Positions 27,895 through 36,530 of a stretch of 64,000 bases of DNA are shown one piece after another. Each line of letters begins with the position of its first letter. Within the stretch, counting starts at the first letter, position 1. The position numbers and the translations under genes are program-made. Source of the DNA: a virus; IMG/VR virus record IMGVR_UViG_3300022745_000017, positions 1 to 64,000 of that record; one strand, 5' to 3'. Under the pieces are notes generated by a model. The model had not been told where the DNA came from and made no database searches. It was given only the letters and a program-made list of their open reading frames with translations.

Positions 27895-30156
27895 ATGGAC
27901 ATCATCTTATTTAAGAAAGACTGGGCACGCTTTCCAACAGCTAGGCCTGACTGGAAGACTAAGAACAAATCGTTCTTAGACATGGCATTAAAGTTTAAGA
28001 TGATGGGCATTGAAAACCATGCCTGGCCACTGGCTCTGGTGGATCAGTCATTGGTGGGGGTCGATCCGCATGACCCTGACTTGACTCTTGAGCAAATGGG
28101 GCGTGTGACGATTGAAATACGTCGCAACCCATGGTACTACTTCCGTGAAGTTGGTAAGGCTCCTGGACAGTCTGGTAAAGCCTCGGGGCCTATTGAAGCT
28201 AACCGAGGAAACCTATCAGCTTGGTGGTGTTTTTTCAACCATGTCACCTACATTCTCACACAGCCTCGGCAGACAGGTAAGTCATTCTCCATTGACCACT
28301 TGATGACACTGCTCTACGCTGTGTACTGTAAAGACACAGAAATCAACCTGCTCACTAAAGATGATAAGCTGCGTATCGCCAATATTGACCGGTTGAAGAA
28401 GATTTACGAGGAGCTGCCGCCTTATCTCCAGTTTAAGGTCTCTGGCGATACCTATAACACGGAAGAGATCGGCATCAGTGCGCTCAAGAACAAGTACCGC
28501 ACCCATGTCCCTAATGCCTCTGAGAAGAGAGCTTACAATGTGGGCCGGGGTCTAACGACGCCAATCCTTCAGATCGATGAGCCCCCCTTCCAGCCCAATA
28601 TCAAAGTCGCTATGGGTGCAGCCATGGCTGCCATGAAGGCCGCTAGAGACTTGGCTAAGGAAGCTGGTGAGCCCTATGGCACGATGCTCACAACGACCGC
28701 TGGCAAGATCGATGACCCGGACGGCTCTTACGTCTATGGCTACATTCAAGAGGCTGCTCTATGGACGGAGCGACTCTATGACTGTATTGACGAGGCTGAT
28801 CTGGAATACACGATTCGCAGAAACTCTCGCAGCAGCAAAGCTGGTAGTCTTTTGAGTGGGGAAGAGGGCGGCGGGGATAGTGGTCGCGGTGTGTACCGGG
28901 TTTATGGGTGTTTCTCTCACAGGCAGTTAGGTAAGACCGATGCTTGGTTGCGTGACGCTCTGGAAAACTCTGACCAAAAAGACCTCGATGCTGACCGAGA
29001 CTACTTTAACGTGTGGACGGCCGGTAGTATCAGCTCACCCATTGATAAGCGACTCCTAGAGATCATCAAGCGCAGCTCTACAGAGCCTGTGTATACCGAC
29101 ATCAGTGCGATAGGCAATTACATCACACGCTGGTACATCGATGAGAACACGATCGACAGCTACATGGCTAACAACTACTGCACCATCGGGATTGACACAT
29201 CTAACGCTGTAGGCAAGGATGATATCTCCTTGGTGTTGTCAGATGTGAAGACAGGTGATACGATCGCTGTAGGGGCCTTTAACGAGACGCTGATCACCAC
29301 GTTCTCTAACTGGCTAGTGAGTCTAGCTGTCAAGTGGCCTAAAGCCATCTTTGTCATTGAGAACAGATCAACCGGTCAGGCTGTGATCGATCACCTCATC
29401 ACTTTCTTGCCTCAAAAGGGGATTGATCCGTTTAAGCGCATCTTCAACTGGGTCGTCAATAACCCTCTGGATCACCCTGCTTTGTATGACCAAGCCAAGC
29501 TGCCGATGTCTCGTAGAGCTCAAGACATCTATAGAAAAGCTAAGGGTCTGTTTGGCTTTGCTACCAGTGCGAGAGGGCAGACTTCACGAGAAGCTCTTTA
29601 TAGCAACACCTTAAAGAGTGCTTGTAAGTACTGTGCTAAGGCTGTGAAAGATCATGAGTTGATTGGTCAGATCGCTGCGCTGACAAACCGTAAAGGTCGC
29701 ATTGATCACCCTGAAGGTGGACATGATGACTTGGTGATCGGATGGCTGCTGGGTCACTGGTTGATCACAGAGGGTAAGAACCTAGCCTTCTACGGGATTG
29801 ACTCCCACACCATCTTAGTGAACTCGGTTACTGAGAAGACTGATCCTCTAGCACTGTTCCAAGCTGCTCAGCAAAAGAAGGTCAGACAAGCTATTGAAGA
29901 GATGGTAGGAGAGTTGTCCCAAGAGGAAGATCCTAACGTCATCTTCTATATCCAGTCTAAGTTGAAACACTTGTCTTCTCAGATTGTCTATATGGAGGGT
30001 GAGTCTCTCAGTGTGGATGCGATGATTGAGCAGGCTAACAAAGATAGAAATTTACGCATGAAGCAAAATCAGATGAGACAAAGCTCTCACTGGTCTACTG
30101 CTCGTGAGAGCGGTGGGTCGAGAGGATGGAGTAACGCACTGACTCGTGTCATGTAG
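27895..30156 (+). CDS. terL: Terminase large subunit (DNA packaging ATPase/nuclease)
   Basis: This 753-aa protein is the motor that pumps phage DNA into the prohead and cuts it. The ATPase domain shows a Walker A motif QPRQTGKS at residues 123-130 and a Walker B strand ILQIDEP ending near residue 230. A coupling motif TTAGK follows (about residue 265). The C-terminal RNase-H-like nuclease domain has CTIGIDTSNAVGKDD, IFVIENRSTG and GGHDDLVIG, supplying the usual acidic metal ligands. The N-terminal PWYYFRE block is typical of jumbo-phage TerL. The ATG is preceded by an A-rich stretch without a Shine-Dalgarno sequence. The gene stands alone between two strong hairpins. No small terminase subunit was recognised. 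Confidence 0.9.
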   Translation: MDIILFKKDWARFPTARPDWKTKNKSFLDMALKFKMMGIENHAWPLALVDQSLVGVDPHDPDLTLEQMGRVTIEIRRNPWYYFREVGKAPGQSGKASGPIEANRGNLSAWWCFFNHVTYILTQPRQTGKSFSIDHLMTLLYAVYCKDTEINLLTKDDKLRIANIDRLKKIYEELPPYLQFKVSGDTYNTEEIGISALKNKYRTHVPNASEKRAYNVGRGLTTPILQIDEPPFQPNIKVAMGAAMAAMKAARDLAKEAGEPYGTMLTTTAGKIDDPDGSYVYGYIQEAALWTERLYDCIDEADLEYTIRRNSRSSKAGSLLSGEEGGGDSGRGVYRVYGCFSHRQLGKTDAWLRDALENSDQKDLDADRDYFNVWTAGSISSPIDKRLLEIIKRSSTEPVYTDISAIGNYITRWYIDENTIDSYMANNYCTIGIDTSNAVGKDDISLVLSDVKTGDTIAVGAFNETLITTFSNWLVSLAVKWPKAIFVIENRSTGQAVIDHLITFLPQKGIDPFKRIFNWVVNNPLDHPALYDQAKLPMSRRAQDIYRKAKGLFGFATSARGQTSREALYSNTLKSACKYCAKAVKDHELIGQIAALTNRKGRIDHPEGGHDDLVIGWLLGHWLITEGKNLAFYGIDSHTILVNSVTEKTDPLALFQAAQQKKVRQAIEEMVGELSQEEDPNVIFYIQSKLKHLSSQIVYMEGESLSVDAMIEQANKDRNLRMKQNQMRQSSHWSTARESGGSRGWSNALTRVM

Positions 30157-30175
30157 TAAAAGTAATGCTAATGCT

Positions 30176-30214
30176 AGTAGGAGTAGAGAGAGCAAAGCTC
30201 TCTCTACTCCTACT
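30176..30214 (+). terminator. Hairpin terminator after TerL
   Basis: Perfect 17-bp arms (AGTAGGAGTAGAGAGAG and its complement) with a 5-nt loop begin about 20 nt after the TerL stop codon. They are followed by a pyrimidine-rich tract rather than a clean T-run. Confidence 0.7.
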
Positions 30215-30329
30215 CATACTAAGCTCTTACCTTGTCTATCACTTCTCTTACTATATCTCACCTAGAGACTACTACCTCTTATACCTATACCTACCTAAGA
30301 CTCTCTACCTACTCACCTACCAACACCTA
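30215..30329 (+). repeat. Pyrimidine-rich, G-poor tract between convergent genes
   Basis: About 115 nt on the plus strand consist almost only of C, T and A, with repeated CTAC, CTCT and ACCTA words and very few G. It lies between the TerL hairpin and the stop of the convergent minus-strand gene. On the minus strand it would be a purine-rich 3' region. No gene is seen in it. Confidence 0.5.
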
Positions 30330-30734
30330 CTACTGCTGAGACTTAATGGCATGGATGTAGGCTAGGTAAGCCTCTATAGCCATACGTGAGTGCAAAGCAT
30401 TAGAAGCACCACTATGCAAGATGTGAGGAATGGTCATCTCTGTCTCAAAGAGCTTTTTGATATGCTCAGGGGTATCGGGTGAGCATTCAGCGTAGACTTT
30501 GAAAACAGTGAGGTCTCTGTGCCTGGGCCATAGGTGATTGAAGGTACAGGCATAAGACTCCTGTTGACAAAAGATCGTTGTCTTTTGTACATGTCCTACA
30601 CGGATCTCTAGGAGCTCATAGAGGTCTTCAGCGGTGAGGACTCTTGTAAAGCTTTTGATACCTCTTTGGGCTTCATAGAGGTCAAAGATAAACTGAGCAC
30701 ACGCTCTGAGGGTTTTGGTGATACGCTTAAACAT
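30330..30734 (-). CDS. Unknown protein (134 aa)
   Basis: The protein begins MFKRITKTLRACAQFIFDLY and is the last gene of a four-gene minus-strand operon, 6 nt after the 411-aa gene stops. A helical N-terminus is followed by a mixed region with several His and Cys residues (FNHLWPRHRDLTVFKVYAEC). No motif is recognised. The ribosome site is weak, suggesting coupling to the upstream gene. Confidence 0.6.
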   Translation of the reverse strand: MFKRITKTLRACAQFIFDLYEAQRGIKSFTRVLTAEDLYELLEIRVGHVQKTTIFCQQESYACTFNHLWPRHRDLTVFKVYAECSPDTPEHIKKLFETEMTIPHILHSGASNALHSRMAIEAYLAYIHAIKSQQ

Positions 30735-30740
30735 AGCCGC

Positions 30741-31976
30741 TCAGTGGTGGGTGTAGTGGTTCATGGTGAAAGCTCGCAAGATCACGTAGAGCATGAAGCC
30801 TGTGCGAGCAGCAGAGATAGCTGACTCGTTTTTAGACTTTGTCGCTGCTTTGACGATATGCGCGATGGATACACGCAGCTCTAGCAAGACAGGCTCAGTC
30901 GTTCGTGAGGACATGTACACCCCTTTCAAACGCCTGAGGATGCCTGTGAGGTCGTCCTTATGGCGGATGAGGTCTTTGTTCTCAGCGAAGTATGTGTGGG
31001 CGTGCTCGATGATCTTGGTGAGGGTTTGAGAGATCTTGATGTCAGTGGTTGTGTAAGCGAAGTTCTCACTGGCCCACTTGAGGGTGTTCTCTAGCATGCC
31101 TGGGTAGAGCGTATCGACGGCTTCGTAGATGATGCCAATGAGCTCTGGCTTGATAAGCGCATTAGCGTCTGGGAAGATCGTCTGGATGTAGCGCTCATGC
31201 TCCATGAGAGAGTTCTTCTTGTCTTTGAGGATCATCTCTCCATCGATCTCAATGACGGAAGAAGTCTGGGAGATCTTGACACCTGAGTTGTGGATACTCA
31301 AGAAGACCCCGTAGATGTTTTTGAGCATATCACGGATACGCCCTTGCACATCGTTGATCATGTAAACGATTCTAAAGTCATCATCGAGTTTAGCGATGGT
31401 ATCGCCGTGGATGCCTTTAGGGTTGACGACCTCCTCTGCACGGGCTCTGAGAGCTGCTCCCCAGGAGCCGTAGTACTTGAGAGCGTACTTGCGCGAGAGA
31501 GCTGCGTAAGTCGCTTCAGCCGTGTCACGGTTAGCTGGGTAGCGAAAATGCTGGAAAAGCCGAGAGGTGAGGAACTTGTATTGCAAGTACATGACCACAC
31601 GCACCTGGGCTTCAAATCGCTGGTCATCGGTGAGACTAGCAGACTTGTAGAAAAGGTGGAGCAGGTAAATGCACGAGATGTTAAAGATGTCTGAGGAGAC
31701 AATGAAGTCCTTGTTGATGGCTGGCAGGGCATGCAGCTCATGCTCTAGTGCGGATTCATCAGCTAGCAAGACCTCATTGAAGAGTCGGTTTTTGTCTTCA
31801 GTCATAAACCGCACGACATGCACACCAGTCAAGTGCCCACCGAAGAACTCCATGTGCTCACGCTTTTTATTGACAAACCCAGCCTCCAGAGAGATCACGA
31901 GTTTGTAGAGTCGCATGTCTGCGACCAAGTGAGGGCACTCGTTTTCAAATACGTCTTTGACGCTACGATAAGTCAT
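30741..31976 (-). CDS. Unknown, probably virion-associated protein (411 aa)
   Basis: The protein begins MTYRSVKDVFENECPHLVAD, with GTGAGG just before the ATG. It is mainly helical and charged, with a more hydrophobic C-terminus (FMLYVILRAFTM). No enzymatic motif is visible. Its place in an operon beside TerL and with the genes at 31984 and 32499 suggests a structural or assembly role. The gaps within the operon are 6-35 nt. Confidence 0.6.
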   Translation of the reverse strand: MTYRSVKDVFENECPHLVADMRLYKLVISLEAGFVNKKREHMEFFGGHLTGVHVVRFMTEDKNRLFNEVLLADESALEHELHALPAINKDFIVSSDIFNISCIYLLHLFYKSASLTDDQRFEAQVRVVMYLQYKFLTSRLFQHFRYPANRDTAEATYAALSRKYALKYYGSWGAALRARAEEVVNPKGIHGDTIAKLDDDFRIVYMINDVQGRIRDMLKNIYGVFLSIHNSGVKISQTSSVIEIDGEMILKDKKNSLMEHERYIQTIFPDANALIKPELIGIIYEAVDTLYPGMLENTLKWASENFAYTTTDIKISQTLTKIIEHAHTYFAENKDLIRHKDDLTGILRRLKGVYMSSRTTEPVLLELRVSIAHIVKAATKSKNESAISAARTGFMLYVILRAFTMNHYTHH

Positions 31977-31983
31977 GTGGGCC

Positions 31984-32463
31984 TCACTTGACGGTCTTGG
32001 TCTTGCGCAGCTTGTGCAGCAACTTAGCAGGGTCTTTGATGACTTTGACCTTGTGCTTATTGGCTACTGTGAGCAAACTAGCGACGTAAGGATTGTCTTT
32101 CTTACTCACGCCTTCTTGCACATAAACCACGGCGTTAGACTTATCGTAGTCTGTCATGTCACTCAGACTATCACCTAACTCAACCGTGTCAGTGCTGCTG
32201 ACCTGGTCGCTGTCGACAGCGTAGACAAACCCCATGGGTTTATTGAGAGCGGCTTCTTTGTCTTTTTGCATCTGTGCGGCTAGCCATGCACTCGCTAGGT
32301 TGTTGGAGTCAATAGCGAGCGTCTCCAAGACGATGCCTGTTTCTGGATCGACTTCTTTTTGGTAACGCTCATTGAGCTGGGCTACCAGTGCTGCCGAGAG
32401 TGGGCCATCGACGAGGGTGAGTTGGTCACCGATTTCGATGAAGTTGGACTTTTGATCAGCCAT
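31984..32463 (-). CDS. Unknown protein (159 aa)
   Basis: The protein begins MADQKSNFIEIGDQLTLVDG, with AGGAG 8 nt before the ATG. It is acidic in the middle and basic at the C-terminus (KVIKDPAKLLHKLRKTKTVK). No motif is recognised. It is the second gene of the operon that starts at 33329 and ends 7 nt before the next start codon, which argues for coupled translation. Confidence 0.65.
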   Translation of the reverse strand: MADQKSNFIEIGDQLTLVDGPLSAALVAQLNERYQKEVDPETGIVLETLAIDSNNLASAWLAAQMQKDKEAALNKPMGFVYAVDSDQVSSTDTVELGDSLSDMTDYDKSNAVVYVQEGVSKKDNPYVASLLTVANKHKVKVIKDPAKLLHKLRKTKTVK

Positions 32464-32498
32464 GATGTTTTCTCCTAGAAGGTAAGGGATGGATTAGA

Positions 32499-33329
32499 TT
32501 AGCGTGAGGTCGAGAACTTCATTGCGATGAACTTGCGCATCTGGCGGTCATCGCTTTGGAATGCAACGAGCCTCCATTTTTGGAGTTGCTCTTGGTAGCT
32601 CTTGTAAGCGTCAGAGTAGCTGTCGATGATGCTCTTGAACGACCCCAGTGTGTAGCCGTTTTGGACTTCGTTTTGATCGATCGCTACGACCAGCTTTTTC
32701 CAGATGTGTGCTTTGGTAGCTAGCAGCACCAGCTCAGAGAAGATTGGAGCCGAGGACATTGGGATGTTGTTGAGCTCTTTGTCGTTCTCTAAGGTGCAAT
32801 CCAAATAGCAGTACGGAGTCAGTACAGCAGTGTCGTGAATCAAGATGGTGTTTTCATTGACCTTTGATACACGAGCTGTAGAGAGGATGGGGATGTTGTC
32901 AAAACTCTCCATCAGACTCTGGGAGGCTGCCATGGTCGCCGTAGCGTCACCAGACCCGAATAAGCTATTAGAGTATGAACCCGTGGAGGCTGTCGTATTT
33001 GAAGCGCTGTACGCTAAGAAGACGACTTTCGTAACGCCCATGATAGAGCGCCCCGAGGTCAGTGACTTAGGTATGCGAAACATGTAGCTGTAATCAGACG
33101 GCTTTTCATACCCGAGACCATCCAAGTTAATCATGGTCGTTGTCCCGCCCACGACATTACAGTCACTCATGACGCGACGGTAGATCACTTCTTCTTTGAT
33201 GATCTCTTCAATGTTAATGATCGAGCGAGACAAGTAGTTGATGTTCTTGCGAATGAATGCTCGCTCCAAGATTTCTTCTGGGATATCTGAGCTGCGCAGA
33301 TCCAACAGAGCCTTTTCAATAAGGTTCAT
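32499..33329 (-). CDS. Probable virion structural protein (276 aa)
   Basis: The protein begins MNLIEKALLDLRSSDIPEEI, with AGGAG 7 nt before the ATG. It has a helical N-terminus, a Ser/Thr/Gly-rich central region (SASNTTASTGSYSNSLFG) and a helical C-terminus ending in a basic segment (RQMRKFIAMKFSTSR). This organisation resembles proteins at head-tail joints of jumbo phages, but no catalytic or binding motif settles it. It is first in its operon and divergent from the gene at 33440. The ATCACATAGGTAATA sequence upstream may be its promoter. Confidence 0.6.
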   Translation of the reverse strand: MNLIEKALLDLRSSDIPEEILERAFIRKNINYLSRSIINIEEIIKEEVIYRRVMSDCNVVGGTTTMINLDGLGYEKPSDYSYMFRIPKSLTSGRSIMGVTKVVFLAYSASNTTASTGSYSNSLFGSGDATATMAASQSLMESFDNIPILSTARVSKVNENTILIHDTAVLTPYCYLDCTLENDKELNNIPMSSAPIFSELVLLATKAHIWKKLVVAIDQNEVQNGYTLGSFKSIIDSYSDAYKSYQEQLQKWRLVAFQSDDRQMRKFIAMKFSTSR

Positions 33330-33370
33330 GGTAAACTCCTAAGGGTAGATTGAAAAAGAATTGAGCCACT

Positions 33371-33385
33371 TATTACCTATGTGAT
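33371..33385 (-). promoter_or_regulatory. Possible minus-strand promoter motif (ATCACATAGGTAATA)
   Basis: Read on the minus strand, ATCACATAGGTAATA lies about 42-56 nt upstream of the ATG at 33329. It shares TCACATA with the plus-strand candidate promoters. Support is weaker because the second half of the motif differs. Confidence 0.3.
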
Positions 33386-33439
33386 ACGCTGGCGCAGCTA
33401 TCACACCGACATAGCATCTCTCTGAAGAAAGGTACTCGC

Positions 33440-33973
33440 ATGGAAAATACACCGCAAGGTGTCATGCAGGTTTTGCGAAACTTGCAAAAGGTTTTTCCCC
33501 TCCCACAAAGCTTACAACTGGGCTCTACCAAAGTGCCCGTTGTGTATCGGTGCTTCATTGAAGACGATACATTCGTCGTGAGTGGCTTCACGATGAGTAG
33601 CAAGCCTGAAGTCGAGCTCACTGCCATCCATCCTCAGGCCGAACTCTACATGCCCTTTGGCCGGCGAACGTGGGTGGCAGGAAATCAATTCGTCTTTGCT
33701 GACTATGTCAGCTCTGGCACGGGCACCAAAGCCTACGAGAAGTCCAATGGCCTGTTCAGCCTGTTCATGGCAGGTCAGCAGCCTTTGGCCATTGAATCTT
33801 TCCATGTCAACCTCAACAAGCCTGTGATGAACATGCAGTTCCGCTGTTCGCACCTTGAAGAGCTGGCTGACAGCTTGGTCAAATCTCCCGAGACATCTAC
33901 GGTTATCCGTGTGGTGGCTCCAGAAGTTGACGACCCCGTCGTCTCCGGCATTTCTTCCTTAACCGGTCAATAA
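33440..33973 (+). CDS. Unknown protein preceding PhuZ (177 aa)
   Basis: The protein begins MENTPQGVMQVLRNLQKVFP, with AGAAAGG upstream of the ATG. It looks beta-rich (VPVVYRCFIEDDTFVVSGF, LTAIHPQAELYMPFG), with an acidic Val-rich C-terminus. It is 26 nt upstream of the tubulin-like gene on the same strand with the same G/C-biased codon use, so the two are probably expressed together. No family is recognised; a partner of the phage cytoskeleton is a guess from position only. Confidence 0.6.
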   Translation: MENTPQGVMQVLRNLQKVFPLPQSLQLGSTKVPVVYRCFIEDDTFVVSGFTMSSKPEVELTAIHPQAELYMPFGRRTWVAGNQFVFADYVSSGTGTKAYEKSNGLFSLFMAGQQPLAIESFHVNLNKPVMNMQFRCSHLEELADSLVKSPETSTVIRVVAPEVDDPVVSGISSLTGQ

Positions 33974-33999
33974 GACCAACCCCTCTAGAAAGTACTCCC

Positions 34000-34965
34000 A
34001 TGAAAGTTTCTCTGATTGCATTCGGTGGCTGTGGTCACAACCTGATGAAGGCCGTGTTGGAAGCTGAAGTCTTCCAAAAGGCTGAAAAGTTCCAGACGGA
34101 CTTGGTCAAAACCATCGATGGGCTCGATGGTGTCAAGACCTACACCTACAAAACCAAGGCCAAAGACGGCTGTGGCCGCAACCGCAATGCCGCTGTGGAG
34201 CCCGTCAAGCGCGAACTCGACAGCCTGGCGGTGGCCTGCCCTCCCGGTGATGTGGTGATCATGCTGCACTCCTTGGGCGGGGGTAGCGGGAATGTGCAAG
34301 CGCGCTACTACGGTGAGCTCGCGGCCAGCCAGGGCAAGCTGGTGTTCTCTCTTGGCGTGGGCTCCAAGAGCAACACCAAGGAGATTACCAACACGATTGG
34401 TAGTCTGGCCTCCCTGGAAAAGGCGGTGAGTGACGCTGGTGCGCCGATCATCTTCTGCCCCTTCTTCAATCAAAATGAAGCCAAGCGCGCCGAGGTGAAT
34501 GCACAGGTGATCGAAACGCTCAAGATGTTGGAACTCCTCTTCAGTGGCATTTGCAAGACGCCCGACGAGAGCGATCTGGCTTCTTGGGTGAACTTTCACA
34601 AAATCACCAAGGCCGAGCCCATGCTCACCTCCATCGTCTTCTTGGACGGCTCAGCCAAGAGCGACGATTGGGCCAAGGTCGAAAGCATTGAAAGCGTGAT
34701 CACGCTGACGACCGAAGAATCGCCAGCGCCCCTGCCGATTCTGCCTGCGTTTGATATTTGGGGCCAACTGCCGCCCAAGTACATTCTTAAGGCAGAAGGA
34801 AAGCTGCCGCAAGACCAGCGCCTGAGCTTTTGCCTCAGCGTGAATCACACGGCCGTCTTCATGGCCAAGATGCAAGAGATCCAAAAGGCCGACAAGGCCA
34901 GCAAAACGGCCTCTGTGCGCCGCTCTTCGCTGGCCGAAGGGGTAGATGAGGACGACGTGATCTGA
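34000..34965 (+). CDS. phuZ: Phage tubulin/FtsZ-like GTPase (PhuZ)
   Basis: This 321-aa protein has the two nucleotide-binding loops of the tubulin/FtsZ fold. The N-terminal FGGCGHN is at residues 8-14, and the tubulin G-box LGGGSGN is at residues 92-98. In phiKZ-like phages PhuZ forms three-stranded filaments that centre the phage nucleus and move capsids to it. Its acidic C-terminal tail is needed for assembly, and the sequence here ends in an acidic DEDDVI. The length matches known PhuZ proteins (about 310-325 aa). The region around residues 150-175 (CPFFNQNEAKRAEVN) is the likely catalytic T7 segment, but I cannot name the exact residue. Codon use is strongly G/C-biased. A perfect hairpin terminator follows the gene. 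Confidence 0.85.
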   Translation: MKVSLIAFGGCGHNLMKAVLEAEVFQKAEKFQTDLVKTIDGLDGVKTYTYKTKAKDGCGRNRNAAVEPVKRELDSLAVACPPGDVVIMLHSLGGGSGNVQARYYGELAASQGKLVFSLGVGSKSNTKEITNTIGSLASLEKAVSDAGAPIIFCPFFNQNEAKRAEVNAQVIETLKMLELLFSGICKTPDESDLASWVNFHKITKAEPMLTSIVFLDGSAKSDDWAKVESIESVITLTTEESPAPLPILPAFDIWGQLPPKYILKAEGKLPQDQRLSFCLSVNHTAVFMAKMQEIQKADKASKTASVRRSSLAEGVDEDDVI

Positions 34966-34989
34966 CGCCTCTGACGGCCTCTAATTAAA

Positions 34990-35026
34990 CGCACTACCCG
35001 CATCATGTGCAGATGCGGGTAGTGCG
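34990..35026 (+). terminator. Hairpin terminator after PhuZ
   Basis: Perfect 14-bp arms (CGCACTACCCGCAT / ATGCGGGTAGTGCG) with a 9-nt loop are followed by ATTTTCT. The site begins 25 nt after the stop codon. Confidence 0.75.
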
Positions 35027-35075
35027 ATTTTCTACCCCTTTTGTTTTTAAATTAAACGATGATTCAAAACTCATT

Positions 35076-35798
35076 ATGGAAAAATACAGGTCTACTACCT
35101 CAATTGACAGTCTTGATATCTTGGAGACCTATTGCTTCGATATGTTTCCTCTGGCCACTGAAATCGAAGCGCGATTAGCTCCGCTTCTGAGGCCACTGCC
35201 TGAGCGCATCTACATTGGTGCTGACTTAGAAGGTATCGATCTCAACCGCGACTACTATTTCATGCAAACGGGGCGTGAGCGGGTGAGAGTGCGTAGTTTG
35301 CAAGACATTGTCCTTCCTGTATACCGACAAGACGGAGATGATGTAACAGGGATTGTGCGCCCCGTCATTACAAGCTGGCACCTTAGAAATAAGAGTGTGA
35401 CAGACACCCCAAGAGGCCCTAAGCGAGGCATCGCTATTTTATCTGACTACGTCAAGTATTTTGTCGATAGGATGTTGCCCCACTGTCGTGGCCATGATTT
35501 TATAACTTCGCTTGATAAACACATCCTTTTGACTCCTCGTAACTCACCGAGGGCATTCGAATACGGTAACACTGACGACGATAGTGACAGGCTTTATTGC
35601 GAAAAAGACGCGATAAAATGTGACATTGAGCAAATCATCGAAAACCTACTCACGAACATAAATCGATTCGTCGGAAGTTACCGAGACCATCTGTACTTCA
35701 TCAAACGTGACAAGACGTTTATGCTGATACAGCGCAGCATTGACCACCGAGCCTGGAACTGGCTACAGTCACAAGCACGCGAACAAGGCTATGATTAA
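35076..35798 (+). CDS. Unknown protein (240 aa), first of a small-gene array
   Basis: ATG 35076 is chosen (MEKYRSTTSIDSLDILETYC). An earlier in-frame ATG at 35007 lies inside the terminator hairpin and is unlikely to be used. No strong ribosome site is visible. The protein ends with a beta strand and basic/aromatic segment (DHLYFIKRDKTFMLIQ). A similar C-terminal strand closes the following genes, so this may be a larger, distant member of the same array. No family is recognised. The next gene follows after 11 nt. Confidence 0.55.
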   Translation: MEKYRSTTSIDSLDILETYCFDMFPLATEIEARLAPLLRPLPERIYIGADLEGIDLNRDYYFMQTGRERVRVRSLQDIVLPVYRQDGDDVTGIVRPVITSWHLRNKSVTDTPRGPKRGIAILSDYVKYFVDRMLPHCRGHDFITSLDKHILLTPRNSPRAFEYGNTDDDSDRLYCEKDAIKCDIEQIIENLLTNINRFVGSYRDHLYFIKRDKTFMLIQRSIDHRAWNWLQSQAREQGYD

Positions 35799-35809
35799 AG
35801 GAAGTACAC

Positions 35810-36190
35810 ATGAAGAGTGTGATTATCGACCTATATCCAGCGCACGCTGAGTGTCTTAGTTTGCTCAATGAGCATATTGACATCGATGAAGCAGGCTGGG
35901 ACTTTAGCCTAGATGTTTTGCAGTTGGCTGTAGACTACCAACTCATGAGTGTGTCCAAGAACGTCGTCAAGCCTTCTAACACCCTTGAGCTACTAGAGCA
36001 ACAATTAGAGCAAACCGTCGGGCTCGACCGATCCAGCAGAGCGATATTCTTGAGACGTTTGACGGATGAGATCATTCGCAACATCTGTCGCTACCTGCCT
36101 GACTTACGGCTTGCGCAAGTCGCCTCTGTAAACTGGCTAACCCGAACACTCGTGATGATTACTTATGAAACAAAAGACAGTGGTCGTTGA
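35810..36190 (+). CDS. Small array protein with VIIDLY N-terminal motif (126 aa)
   Basis: The protein begins MKSVIIDLYPAHAECLSLL, with AAAGGAAG upstream of the ATG. The N-terminal hydrophobic strand plus DLY recurs in the genes at 36165, 36993 and 37808 and more weakly in 36527. The rest is helical and ends in a beta strand (RTLVMITYETK). Its last 26 nt overlap the next gene. It is a member of a paralogous-looking family of unknown function. Confidence 0.6.
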   Translation: MKSVIIDLYPAHAECLSLLNEHIDIDEAGWDFSLDVLQLAVDYQLMSVSKNVVKPSNTLELLEQQLEQTVGLDRSSRAIFLRRLTDEIIRNICRYLPDLRLAQVASVNWLTRTLVMITYETKDSGR

Positions 36191-36530
36191 CCTATACTTG
36201 GCGCGCGATACACTTCATCAAGCACTCAGTGAGTGCGGCGTGGTGCCAGACAGAGCGGTTAGTGATGAGTTGTTTCAACACTTGTTGTTTCAACACCTCT
36301 GCCCGCCTGACGGAAACTCTCATGCACGAGCAGGATGTATTCGGATCATCTTAGGCGAGCATCGCTGGGATGAGGCTTGCTTTTATTGCAGCGATGAGTG
36401 GTTTTACATTCTTGAATATATGGATAGGGCGTGTAAGCTGGCAGGTGTCAACAAGCGCTTGCTGCCTGAAAACATACGCATGCTCACTCCAACCCTCATG
36501 CATGTCGTACTCACAAGGCACACGTTATGA
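36165..36530 (+). CDS. Small array protein with VVVDLY N-terminal motif (121 aa)
   Basis: The protein begins MKQKTVVVDLYLARDTLHQA and ends LMHVVLTRHTL, the same strand-helix-strand plan as its neighbour. Codons of about residues 35-44 contain an in-frame 15-bp tandem duplication (TTGTTTCAACAC at 36270 and 36285), giving LFQHL twice. It overlaps the preceding gene by 26 nt and the next start by 4 nt (ATGA-type overlap), so translation is probably coupled. Function unknown. Confidence 0.6.
   Translation: MKQKTVVVDLYLARDTLHQALSECGVVPDRAVSDELFQHLLFQHLCPPDGNSHARAGCIRIILGEHRWDEACFYCSDEWFYILEYMDRACKLAGVNKRLLPENIRMLTPTLMHVVLTRHTL

Noticed and set aside
36268-36298. 15-bp tandem repeat as a mobile-element footprint
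   Set aside because: It is an in-frame duplication that gives LFQHL twice, with no target-site duplication or inverted ends.
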